The notes under the pieces were generated by a model. The model searched no databases. It had not been told where the DNA came from and saw only the letters and a program-made list of their open reading frames with translations. Below are positions 7,831-14,925 of a DNA stretch of 24,399 nucleotides, in pieces. Origin of the DNA: CALOBA01 sp942491465. Lineage in GTDB: Bacteria; Pseudomonadota; Gammaproteobacteria; Chromatiales; Chromatiaceae. The stretch covers positions 1 to 24,399 of the forward strand of contig CALOBA010000003.1 in NCBI GenBank assembly GCA_942491465.1, given 5' to 3'. The translations under genes and the position numbers were made by a program. Numbering within the stretch: position 1 is the stretch's first letter; each line of letters starts with the position of its first letter.

Positions 7831-10587
7831 ATGATGCCAGCCCCCCACACCCCGTCGTCTCCGTCGCCGCGTCCCGTGCTGACCCCCGGTTTGCGCCGTC
7901 TGCTGTGGGTGGTCCTGCTCTTGTTCGGGTTGCTGGTCATCGACTCCGCCTATCTGGTCGCCGTGACCGTCGCCGAGGCGGTGACCGGTCGGGTGCTCCA
8001 GAACGGGGTCTATCTGGGCCTGTTTCTACTCCATCTGGGGCTGGGGCTCCTGCTGCTGGTGCCGGCGCTGCTGTTTGGCGTGCTGCACTTCCGTCGCGCC
8101 CGGCGGCGCCCCAACCGCTATGCGGTGCGGGCCGGGATGGCGCTGTATGCGGCGTTGACTGCGCTGTTGCTGTCCGGCGTGCTGTTGACCCGATTCGGCT
8201 TGTTCGAGGTCAATGATCCCGCCCTGCGCGCGATCTTCTACGGGGTCCACGTCTTGGCGCCGTTGGCGGTGGTCTGGCTGTTCGTCCTGCATCGGCTGGC
8301 GGGTCCGGCGCTGCGCTGGCGCATCGGCGTGGGCTGGGGGCTGGCCGCGGTCGCCGCCGGCGCGGTCGGGGTCGGCCTGCATGGTGCCGATCAGGGCGGG
8401 GCGCGACCCCTGAGCCGGGGGTTCTCGCCGGCGTTGGTGCAGGTGCCCGCCGCCGCTGCGGCGGCATCCATCCCGGCCGAGCACCTGATGCGCGATGAGG
8501 TCTGCGCCGAGTGTCATGCCGACATCGCCGCCCGCCACGCCGGCAGCGTGCATCGGCTGAGTTCGTTCAATAATCCGGCCTATCGCTTCAGCATCGAGGA
8601 CACCCGCAATCTGGTCGCCGCCCGCGACGGCGACGTCGCGGTCACCCGTCTGTGCGCCGTCTGTCATGACCAGGTGCCCCTGCTCAGCGGTCATTTCGAT
8701 GATCCCGCCTACGACCCCGATGCCGACCCCGGCGCCGATGCCGGCATCACCTGCCTGGGCTGCCATGGGGTCAGCGCCGTCAACAGCCCCCGCGGCAACG
8801 GCGACTACCGGCTGGAGGACCCGCCGCGGTATCCGTTTGCGTTCAGTGAGCAACCCTTTTTGCGCTTCGTCAACCGCCAGCTGATCAAGGCCAAACCGGC
8901 GTTTCACAAGCACAGCCTGCTCAAGCCCCTGCACCGCGAGCCCGCATTCTGCGGCGCCTGCCACAAGGTCCACCTGCCCGAGGCGTTGAACCACTACCGT
9001 TGGCTGCGGGGCCAGAACCACTACGACAGCTTCCGTCTGAGCGGTGTCTCCGGCCATCGGGTGGACAGCTTCTACTACCCGGAGCGGGCCGAGACCGGCT
9101 GCAACGGCTGCCATATGCCGCCGCGGCCGTCCGCTGATCCGGCGGCCCGGCAGCTGCCCGGGGCCGATGCGCCGGCGGTGCACGATCACCTGTTCGCCGC
9201 CGCCAACACCGCCGTGCCGGCGATGCTGGGCCGGCCGGCCGACGAGAACGCCGAGCGGGTCGCCATGCTGCAGCGCGCCGCCCGCGTGGACATCTTCGGC
9301 TTGAAGGAAGACGGGCGCATCGACGGGCGACTGCATGCCCCGCTGCGCCCCGAGCTGCCGGCCCTGCAGCCGGGTCGGCGCTATCTGCTGGAGGTGGTCG
9401 TGCGCACCCTGGGCATCGGCCATCACCTCACCCAAGGGACGGCGGACTCCAACCAGGTCTGGCTCGATCTGACCCTGCGCGATGGTGGGCGCATCATCGG
9501 CCGCTCCGGCGCGTTGGATGCGGCCGGGCGCGTCGACGACTGGGCCTGGTACGGCAACGCCTATCTGCTCGATCGCCACGGCAACCGCATCGAGCGGCGC
9601 AATGCCCAGGACATCGCCGTCGCCCTCTACGACCACCAGATCCCCCCCGGCGCGGCGGCCGTCGTTCACTACGCCTTCCAGGTGCCGGACGATGTGCGCG
9701 GACCCATCCAGATCGATGCCGCGCTGCGCTACCGCAAGTTCGACAGCCGCTTCTACCGCTATGTGCGCGAGCACCGCGGGGCGCCTGGGGCCTTCGTCAA
9801 CGACCTGCCGATCACCACCCTCGCCGAGGACCGGCTGGAGCTGCCCGTCGCCGACCAGCCCGCCGATGCGGTGGACCGCGGCCTGGCGACCTGGGAGCGG
9901 TGGAACGACTACGGCATCGGCCTGCTGCGCGAGGGCAAGCGCGGCGAGTCGCGCCAGGCCGAGGCCGCGTTTCGCAGGGTCGAGCAGCTCGGCCGGCCCG
10001 ACGGCGCCATGAACCAGGTGCGGGTGCTCTACCGCGAAGGCCGGCTCATGGATGCCGCCGCGGCCCTGCAACGCGCCCGCGAGCAGGGTGCCCCGCCCTG
10101 GGTCGCGGCCTGGTACACCGGCCTGATCGCCCGCGACCTGGGCGACCTGGACGCCGCCATCGCCGCCCTTCAGGCCCTGGCCGAGACCCGCTTCAACGCC
10201 GCGCGGCGCCGCGGCTTCGACTTCAGCCAAGACGAGCGCATGCTCATCGAGCTGGCGCGCACCCTCTACGAGCGCGCCCGCCAAGAGCGCGGCGAGGCCC
10301 GTCGCCCGGCCCGGCTGGCGTTGCTAGAGCGGGCCAGGCAACGCCTGGAGCAGGCCCTGGCCGTCGACCCCGAGGCCGCCGCCGCCCACCACAACCTGGC
10401 CCTGGTGCTCGGCGAACTCGGCGAGCCCGACGCCGCCGCCGAGCATCGCGCCCTGCACCAGCGCTACCGCCCCGACGACAACATCGTCGAGCGCGCCGTG
10501 AGCCTGCACCGCAGCCGCAACCCCGCCGCGGACCATGCGGCCGAGGCGGTGGCGATCTACGAGCTGCGGCGCAGCGGCGTGCGGTAG
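7831..10587 (+). CDS. Membrane-anchored pentahaem c-type cytochrome with TPR domain
   Basis: A protein of 918 residues. The N-terminal 185 residues hold four or five membrane helices (about 22-47, 58-85, 101-121, 134-155, 165-183). H68, H86, H140 and H154 lie in or beside helices, and H140/H154 are 14 apart, the spacing of bis-His haem b sites. A region with five haem c motifs follows: CAECH (225), CAVCH (275), CLGCH (308), CGACH (374) and CNGCH (424). It resembles cytochrome c554-like proteins. A beta-rich segment (about 480-680) contains GIGHHLTQGTADSNQVW. The C-terminus (about 690-890) is TPR-like, including AAAHHNLALVLGELGEPDAA. The expected place is the inner membrane with haems and TPRs in the periplasm, as a quinol-linked or periplasmic electron carrier that docks partners. 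Haem b binding is inference; haem c sites are seen directly. No clear Shine-Dalgarno precedes the ATGATG start. Confidence 0.9.
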   Translation: MMPAPHTPSSPSPRPVLTPGLRRLLWVVLLLFGLLVIDSAYLVAVTVAEAVTGRVLQNGVYLGLFLLHLGLGLLLLVPALLFGVLHFRRARRRPNRYAVRAGMALYAALTALLLSGVLLTRFGLFEVNDPALRAIFYGVHVLAPLAVVWLFVLHRLAGPALRWRIGVGWGLAAVAAGAVGVGLHGADQGGARPLSRGFSPALVQVPAAAAAASIPAEHLMRDEVCAECHADIAARHAGSVHRLSSFNNPAYRFSIEDTRNLVAARDGDVAVTRLCAVCHDQVPLLSGHFDDPAYDPDADPGADAGITCLGCHGVSAVNSPRGNGDYRLEDPPRYPFAFSEQPFLRFVNRQLIKAKPAFHKHSLLKPLHREPAFCGACHKVHLPEALNHYRWLRGQNHYDSFRLSGVSGHRVDSFYYPERAETGCNGCHMPPRPSADPAARQLPGADAPAVHDHLFAAANTAVPAMLGRPADENAERVAMLQRAARVDIFGLKEDGRIDGRLHAPLRPELPALQPGRRYLLEVVVRTLGIGHHLTQGTADSNQVWLDLTLRDGGRIIGRSGALDAAGRVDDWAWYGNAYLLDRHGNRIERRNAQDIAVALYDHQIPPGAAAVVHYAFQVPDDVRGPIQIDAALRYRKFDSRFYRYVREHRGAPGAFVNDLPITTLAEDRLELPVADQPADAVDRGLATWERWNDYGIGLLREGKRGESRQAEAAFRRVEQLGRPDGAMNQVRVLYREGRLMDAAAALQRAREQGAPPWVAAWYTGLIARDLGDLDAAIAALQALAETRFNAARRRGFDFSQDERMLIELARTLYERARQERGEARRPARLALLERARQRLEQALAVDPEAAAAHHNLALVLGELGEPDAAAEHRALHQRYRPDDNIVERAVSLHRSRNPAADHAAEAVAIYELRRSGVR

Positions 10588-10772
10588 CGCTTCGACACCC
10601 CCGCAAGCCGAGAACGTGGTCGTCTATGCCGAATGGCCCGATTTTGCCGGCGATGTCTAGGGGTTCGAGCACCGGGACGGCCATCCCGATCTCATTGGTG
10701 CGTTTCAGCTCGTCGCCGCCGCCGACGGGCAGGTCGCCGACTTTTTTTGGGTGTGGCAGACCCGGGTCTGGG
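10588..10772 (+). pseudogene. Unidentified coding remnant with an in-frame stop
   Basis: From about 10614 one frame reads VVVYAEWPDFAGDV, a TAG stop, then GFEHRDGHPDLIGAFQ and ADFFWVWQTRVWGRL. The composition is protein-like on both sides of the stop and ends exactly where mscK homology begins. The HRDGHPDL stretch weakly recalls FG-GAP/VCBS repeats, but I cannot assign a family. It has no start codon and is read as debris at the island edge. Confidence 0.35.
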
Positions 10773-11408
10773 GCAGACTGGCCTCGGGCCAGCGAAAGTG
10801 CGCAGCGGCGAGCCCGTCTTTCATGCGAGCAGGGCAACGATGGGGGAATGCGTCGCCTCATAGCTGATCGTCCGCGCCACCTGGCGCCAACCTCTGGGTG
10901 ACAGGACGCGCCCCATCTGGACCGACATGGCACTGGCCTGGTGGAGCTGGAACAGCGAGGTATTGCGCACCCACGGCAGGTGCTCGTCGAGGAAGGCGTC
11001 GTAGTCCGCGACCGCATCCAGCAGCCGCTGCTGGGCCGTTTCCAGCTCGCCGAGCCGGCGCAGGTGTTCGTCGTCGGCCGCGACGGCCTTCTGCAACAAC
11101 TCCCGGCGATCCACCGCGAGCGCGCGCAGCTACCGGCGCAACAGTGGCGTGGGTCCCTCGGTCGCCCCGGCCATCAGCTCGGCCATCAGCTCGGCCAGGT
11201 AGTGCTTTGCCGCGAAAATTCCGAGACCGCCCGCAGCTGTGGGAGCGATTTGCAATCGCGACCGCCGCGGCGCGCAAGTCGCTCCCACAGCACCGAGTGG
11301 GCATGCCGGCGGTCTTGGGACTTCCGCAGCGGTGCAGTAGTCGTCCAGCTCCAGCAGCCGGTTCTCCTCCTCCCAATGGCGCAGGCGCCGCACGCCGATC
11401 TCGGCGGC
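10773..11408 (-). pseudogene. Decayed partial copy of the mscK-like gene
   Basis: Three blocks match the intact gene at the right end in the same orientation: 10773-10826 with 22657-22710, 10827-11203 with 22994-23370, and 11337-11408 with 23366-23437. The middle block is ungapped over 377 bp with roughly 29 mismatches by eye, about 92 percent identity. A 283-bp deletion between the first two blocks breaks the frame. A CAG to TAG change near 11131 makes a nonsense codon, and a REP-like insert splits the last two blocks. On the minus strand the remaining peptide includes LQKAVAADDEHLRRLGELE and NTSLFQLHQASAMSVQMG. Only the end of the MscK periplasmic coiled coil and the first membrane region are represented, so it cannot make a channel. 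Confidence 0.93.
11204..11336. repeat. REP-like palindromic element inserted in the mscK fragment, 5-bp flanking duplication
   Basis: The insert is absent from the intact homologue, where the sequence runs straight through GTAGTCGTCC. Here GTAGT occurs on both sides (11199-11203 and 11337-11341), as a 5-bp target duplication would. Inside, GCTGTGGGAGCGA (11236-11248) is a perfect inverted repeat of TCGCTCCCACAGC (11279-11291). These arms carry the GTGGGAGCG core common to gammaproteobacterial REP sequences. An outer imperfect pair, GACCGCCCGC and GCCGGCGGTC, extends the stem. Confidence 0.8.
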
Positions 11409-11436
11409 CTCGACCTCGGCGATCTTGGCACAGCAC

Positions 11437-11850
11437 TCTGTTGGCGCCGAGCGAGCAGCTGCTGTTGGCCGGACGGGTGCCACCGTCGCTGCGCACCCTG
11501 CTGGAGCGCGAGCCGCGTCGCGTGGCTTCGGCGTTGTCGGACCTGGCGGGGATGCTGGTGGCCGACGGGCTCCCGCCCGGCGCGGTCTATCTGTCGGTGG
11601 GGGATTCCGCGGCGACCGACCTGCCGGACCGCTCGGTGGATGCGGTGGTGACCGACCCGCCGTTCTTCGACAACGTCCATTACTCCGAGCTGGCCGACTT
11701 CTTCCACGTCTGGCAACGCCTTTGGCTCGATGATGGCGACGGACCGCGGATTGAGACCACAGGTTGCGAGCACGAGGTGCAGGACACCGATTGCACGCGC
11801 TTTTCCGATAAGCTCTCCGCCGTCTTCGGCGAATGCCATAAAGTTAGCGA
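11437..11850 (+). pseudogene. Fragment of a DNA methylase (DUF1156/COG1743-like)
   Basis: The reading gives SEQLLLAGRVPPSLRTLLER, then GDSAATDLPDRSVDAVVTDP and PFFDNVHYSELADFFHVWQRL. The DPPF motif with DNVHYSELADFF is characteristic of large DNA N-methyltransferases of the DUF1156 type. The fragment continues through VQDTDCTRFSDKLSAVFGECHKV and stops matching abruptly just before a REP-like palindrome. The AdoMet-binding FxGxG part and most of the protein are missing, with no start codon. Such methylases can belong to restriction or antiphage loci, so this may be a relic of an earlier defence gene. Confidence 0.7.
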
Positions 11851-11866
11851 GCGATGGGAGCGCTTT

Positions 11867-11932
11867 GTGGGAGCGGCTTCAAGCCGCGACTCGGCTCGCG
11901 CGGCGACCGTCGCGGCTGGAAGCCGCTCCCAC
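11867..11932. repeat. REP-like palindrome
   Basis: GTGGGAGCGGCTTC (11867-11880) is a perfect 14-bp inverted repeat of GAAGCCGCTCCCAC (11919-11932). Inner sequence CAAGCCGCGAC and GTCGCGGCTGG extends the pairing. It shares the GTGGGAGCG core with the insert at 11204-11336 and lies where methylase homology ends. The 290 bp after it, up to the WD40 fragment, hold no recognisable gene. Confidence 0.85.
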
Positions 11933-12157
11933 GGCTTAACTTAACGGCATTGGTCTTGTGCCGGGGCTTTGCCGCGCATCGTTGGCGTCAACGGCGGAGC
12001 CGTCAAGTCGGGATACCGAGGCATCGAGGCAGAGCCCCGTTACCACACCACATTGATCGCCATATCACCGGCATCAGGGGTGCCTGGGCCATCAGCGTAT
12101 TTAAGCGAACGGTACCGCAATGCACTGCGCTCTCGACTGCTCCACGGCGTTGATAAA

Positions 12158-12179
12158 GAGCCGTTTCGTGTAACGGCTC
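12158..12179. terminator. Hairpin, possible weak terminator
   Basis: GAGCCGTT (12158-12165) pairs perfectly with AACGGCTC (12172-12179) across a 6-nt loop. A pyrimidine-rich stretch follows on the plus strand, but without a clean T run, so termination is uncertain. Confidence 0.35.
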
Positions 12180-12224
12180 CGGTTCCTTTTCTGCTTGCTT
12201 CCTCTGAATGTGGCATTGCAAGAC

Positions 12225-12365
12225 CCTGCGCCCGAGCGCGCTCACCGAGCCCTTGTGCCCCTCCAGCGCGTGCAGCAGGGCGCCACTGCCCGGGTCCCAG
12301 AGCCGCACGACACGATCATCGCCCGCCGAGGCGAGCCAGCGCCCGTGCCCTCCGATACCCTGACA
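12225..12365 (-). pseudogene. WD40 repeat fragment
   Basis: On the minus strand this reads GRWLASAGDDRVVRLWDPGS, then GALLHALEGHKGSV. That is one complete WD40 blade ending in the RLWD signature plus the start of the next GH motif. There is no start codon, and homology ends in unrelated sequence on both sides. It lies directly downstream of the VapC stop. It is probably the remnant of a larger WD40 protein. Confidence 0.7.
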
Positions 12366-12367
12366 AC

Positions 12368-12781
12368 TCAGGCCGCGAGGACCGGCGGCTTCAACTCCAG
12401 TCGCTTGGCCAGTTTGCGGAATCGTGCATCGAAGGTCGCCAAGTGGCCGCAGTGCCCGGCCTGCGCCAGGTGCAATGCATCGGAGAAATCCATGCCCTGG
12501 CGAAGGCCCTCGACCGCCCGGGCGACGGCGGCAGCCCGATCGACCACCAGGTTGTCGATCGCCAAGAGATCTTCGAGTAGGGCAACGATCTCTGCCTCGG
12601 GCAGGTCGTAGACGCCGCGCAGCACCCATTCCAGCTCCTCGATCACGGTGACCGGCAGGAACAGCGCTTGACCGGATGAGAGCAATGCCCGCGCGGCCTG
12701 TTGTTGCGCCAGCGTGGCCGCGTCCGCGTCGGCTTCCTCGACGATCGCGCGGGCGAGCACGTTGGTATCCAAGGCGATCAT
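12368..12781 (-). CDS. vapC: PIN-domain toxin VapC (type II toxin-antitoxin)
   Basis: A 137-residue PIN-domain RNase; VapC toxins cleave tRNA or rRNA when not bound by antitoxin. The catalytic acidic residues are visible: D5 in MIALDTNVLAR, E48/E49 in VIEELEWVL, D98 and D101 in MDFSDALHLA, and D118 in ATFDARF. Length is normal for the family. The start overlaps the antitoxin stop by 4 nt (ATGA), so the two genes are coupled and antitoxin is made first. The protein looks intact. The RNA target cannot be told from sequence. Confidence 0.93.
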   Translation of the reverse strand: MIALDTNVLARAIVEEADADAATLAQQQAARALLSSGQALFLPVTVIEELEWVLRGVYDLPEAEIVALLEDLLAIDNLVVDRAAAVARAVEGLRQGMDFSDALHLAQAGHCGHLATFDARFRKLAKRLELKPPVLAA

Positions 12782-13047
12782 GCGTCGTCTTGGCGCTGCG
12801 CCAAACGCGCCGCGCTCACGGAACCCTGCAGTTCCTCGATGGCCACCGGCTTGCCTCGGTGCACGGCCCGGCCAAACAAGACCGACGCCGGTTTTCCGCC
12901 CGTCTTGCCGACGGGCTCGATCAGGATGGCGCTGCCGTCCGCCGCCAGACGTACCTGGACCTGAGCACCGGGAGAGAGGGCGATCTGTCGGCACAGATCC
13001 GCCGGCAGGACGACCTGCCGTTTCGCCGAAAGTGTCATTGTGGCCAT
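12778..13047 (-). CDS. vapB: AbrB/MazE-type antitoxin VapB
   Basis: An 89-residue protein with an N-terminal swapped-hairpin AbrB DNA-binding domain (MTLSAKRQVVLPADLCRQIA, then LSPGAQVQVRL) and a C-terminal tail that would wrap the toxin. The ATG at 13047 has a GGAG 8 nt upstream; a second in-frame ATG lies three codons later. It is expected to repress its own promoter together with VapC. No clear operator palindrome was seen immediately upstream. Confidence 0.9.
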   Translation of the reverse strand: MATMTLSAKRQVVLPADLCRQIALSPGAQVQVRLAADGSAILIEPVGKTGGKPASVLFGRAVHRGKPVAIEELQGSVSAARLAQRQDDA

Positions 13048-13142
13048 GGCGTTGTCTCCGAGTTGGTCAGCAGGCTGGCAGCTTAGTCCTTTGTCGACCG
13101 CTGTTCAACGCCGTTCAACGCCCCGGCCAGGGTGCCGCGCCC

Positions 13143-13168
13143 GATGGGCACGCTGCGCTTTGCCCATC
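13143..13168. repeat. Short palindromic element
   Basis: GATGGGCA (13143-13150) is perfectly inverted as TGCCCATC (13161-13168) around a CGCTGCGCTT loop and followed by CTACG. Similar GTAGGATGGGCAAAGCGC palindromes are dispersed in many gammaproteobacterial genomes; that part is from memory. Confidence 0.65.
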
Positions 13169-13196
13169 CTACGGGGTCGGCGTGGTTTCCGGCAGC

Positions 13197-13243
13197 GGGG
13201 GAAACAGGCGGGGGAAACAGGGACCGGGGGAAACAAGGGACAG
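13197..13243 (+). repeat. Three direct copies of GGGGGAAACA
   Basis: Copies start at 13197, 13210 and 13226, the last continuing as AGGGACAG. The end resembles, in inverted orientation, the motif at 14528-14542, so related repeats lie on both sides of the second VapBC module. Confidence 0.7.
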
Positions 13244-13261
13244 TGCGGCCTGGCAAGGTCG

Positions 13262-13331
13262 CATGTTCTAGCGGGTGAGAATCCCGACTGGGTAGTCGTG
13301 CACCGCGAGCCCAGTATCGAGCCTTGCGGTG
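13262..13331 (+). other. Structured segment, possible intron or transposon RNA remnant
   Basis: Two stems can be drawn: CGGG/CCCG (13272-13275 with 13283-13286) and CACCGC/GCGGTG (13301-13306 with 13326-13331). The enclosed wording GTGAGAATCCCG, then GCCCAGTATCGAGCCTTGCG, recalls noncoding leaders of bacterial group II introns or the noncoding end of an IS110-type element. No reverse transcriptase or second transposase is present here. The identification is from memory and weak. Confidence 0.25.
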
Positions 13332-13757
13332 TAGCTGTTTTCCCCAGGTCGCCATGGTCCCGACCCGTGATCGTCGCGCCGCTCCAGCGGTACCTGTCTC
13401 GGCGCCTTGCGCCGTCATCGCGATCATCGGCCCGCATCGGCTGGAATCGGCCCATGGACGAGCTTTCTCGGCTCTGAGACCTTCGTCGAAGCGCTGCGGC
13501 GGAAGCTGCCGCCCCGGACCCCGTCGAACGGCCGCGCGCGCTGGAGCCCCCCGAGGGCGCCTCGGGGTGATCACGAGGAGGCGATCGCGACGGAGGGGGA
13601 CGGCGCGGCACACGCGAGCGGCGCGGGGCGTGGGGGGAGGGAGGGGACAACGGGGGACCGTGGTGCGAGACCCGCGCAAGAAACAAGACCTGACCGCGGT
13701 GACATTCGTGACCCCGGGGGCATTGGGCCCCGGGGGGGGGGGACCCCGGGAAGGGGG

Positions 13758-13980
13758 GTGGGGCCGGCCGGGCCTTACGAACGGTCGCAACCAAGCGATC
13801 CGCATTCCGCGGGACTTTGAACTGCCGGGCAAAGAGGCCCTGATCCGCAAGGACGGCGATCGGCTGATCATCGAGCCCGTGCCGCCGCCGCGACTGCTGG
13901 CCGTCTTGGCAACGCTCGACCCGCTCGACGAGACCTTGCCGACGATCGACGATCAACCGCCCGAGCCTGTCGATCTGTAG
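13758..13980 (+). pseudogene. vapB: VapB-type antitoxin with damaged N-terminus
   Basis: From 13774 the frame reads LTNGRNQAIRIPRDFELPG, then KEALIRKDGDRLIIEPVP, the AbrB-like core of VapB antitoxins paired with FitB/VapC toxins. It ends 12 nt before the toxin start. Family members usually begin M-x-x-A-K-L-F-T-N-G-R-N-Q. Here a GTG at 13758 followed by GGG CCG GCC GGG occupies those positions, but one base is missing before ACG AAC, so GTG and core are in different frames. Expected A bases appear as G in this stretch, beside several G runs. Either the antitoxin is truly truncated or the consensus is wrong. An upstream in-frame GTG could give a longer unusual N-terminus instead. Confidence 0.7.
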
Positions 13981-13992
13981 CGGGCTCCAAGT

Positions 13993-14433
13993 ATGGCAAA
14001 GCCGCTGTATCTCCTCGACACCAACATCCTCTCCGATCTCGTGCGGCATCCGGCAGGTCGCATCCATGACTGCATCGCCGAGCGCGGAGAAGACAGCGTC
14101 TGCACCAGCATCATCGTGGTCGCTGAATTGCGCTTCGGTGCCGCCAAGAAGGGCTCGGAGCGACTGACTAACCAGGTTGAAGCCGTCCTGGGCGCCTTGG
14201 ATATCCTGCCCGTTGACCAGCCCGTTGATCGCAAGTACGCCGAGATCAGAACGGTGCTGGAACGAGCCGGCACCCCGATCGGGGCGAACGACCTTCTAAT
14301 TGCGGCGCATGCGGTTGCAAACGGACTGACCGTAGTCACCAGTAACGAGGCGGAATTTCGGCGGGTTCCTGATCTGAGGGTGGAGAACTGGCTATTGCGT
14401 GTTGACCCAGATCCCGACGAGATCGACCGGTGA
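13993..14433 (+). CDS. vapC: PIN-domain toxin VapC/FitB-like
   Basis: A 146-residue PIN nuclease of the VapC/FitB group. D9 (LYLLDTNILSDL), E45 (IVVAELRFGA) and D100 (GANDLLIAAHA) are the catalytic acids, and the last position is N118 (VVTSNEAEF), usual for this subgroup. It is intact and full length. It follows the AbrB-type antitoxin by 12 nt. If the antitoxin is really broken, keeping an intact toxin would be unexpected, which supports a sequence error upstream or protection by another antitoxin. Confidence 0.92.
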   Translation: MAKPLYLLDTNILSDLVRHPAGRIHDCIAERGEDSVCTSIIVVAELRFGAAKKGSERLTNQVEAVLGALDILPVDQPVDRKYAEIRTVLERAGTPIGANDLLIAAHAVANGLTVVTSNEAEFRRVPDLRVENWLLRVDPDPDEIDR

Positions 14434-14510
14434 GCACAGCGCTGAGATTTGTGCAAAAAACCCCTCCAGCTCAAGAGATCCTCGTCCCTTTCCTGAATTC
14501 CTCTTTATAA

Positions 14511-14541
14511 CAGGGAGAAAACGTGGTCTGTCCCTGTTTTC
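14511..14541. repeat. Overlapping inverted repeats at the IS110 truncation point
   Basis: CAGGGA (14511-14516) pairs with TCCCTG (14531-14536), and GAAAAC (14517-14522) with GTTTTC (14536-14541). The sequence AAAACGTGGTCTGTCCC is a dispersed motif I have seen in other gammaproteobacteria (memory only). It marks the exact place where IS110 transposase homology stops. Confidence 0.6.
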
Positions 14542-14542
14542 C

Positions 14543-14925
14543 ACTTGCGGCATTTGCTCGCCGAGCTGCATCAGGTCGAGCATGCGCTGCGCGTCGATCT
14601 TGTCGCTCTTGGCCGCCGCCGGGAACATCTCTTTGAAGCGCTTGAGCTTGAGGTTGTTGACGTTCAACAACGGCCATCCGCGCTCGCCCACCAGGGTGTC
14701 GAGCGGGCGTGCATGGCCGTTGTAGCCTTCCATCGCGACCGTCGGCTGCGCAGCCGGGTAGCGCCGGTGGTGGCGCTCGATGCGCCGGAAGAAGTCGGCA
14801 AAGCCTTCGGGACGGTGGTCGATGTCGAAGGCTTCGAGCAACTCGCCGTTGGACAGGCCGATGGCGACGCTGTGGCGGCGGCAGCCGACGTCGACGGCAA
14901 CTTGGAGTTTGGGCGGAACAAGCAT
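14543..14925 (-). mobile_element. IS110-family transposase, N-terminal fragment
   Basis: The N-terminal RuvC-like DEDD domain of an IS110 transposase is present: D12 (VAVDVGCRRHSVAI), E66 (PTVAMEGYNGHA), and D108 and D111 (AAKSDKIDAQRMLDLMQLGE). About 125 codons remain of an expected 300 to 400. The C-terminal domain with the catalytic serine is absent, replaced by unrelated repeat sequence. The ATG at 14925 matches the usual N-terminus. The element cannot move by itself. IS110 recombinases work with a bridge RNA encoded next to the gene, so the upstream noncoding flank may keep part of it. Confidence 0.88.

Larger units (their letters stand above)
13048..13757. other. Gene-poor, repeat-bearing region between two VapBC modules
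   Basis: No coding sequence is supported. The interval contains an 8-bp inverted repeat, a triple GGGGGAAACA repeat and a segment with paired stems. It becomes strongly G-rich on the plus strand from about 13560, with a G11 run at 13732-13742. Long open frames here are expected from GC richness, and their peptides are Arg/Pro/Gly-rich. One short stretch (SETFVEALRRKLPPR, about 13480) looks protein-like but could not be assigned. Confidence 0.55.

Noticed and set aside
8026..10284. Long antisense frame (752 residues) over the multiheme cytochrome
   Set aside because: The plus strand has five haem motifs and TPRs; the antisense peptide shows no family pattern.
13197..13243. Triple GGGGGAAACA repeat as a CRISPR array
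   Set aside because: Units are too short, spacing is 13 and 16 nt, and no cas gene is present.
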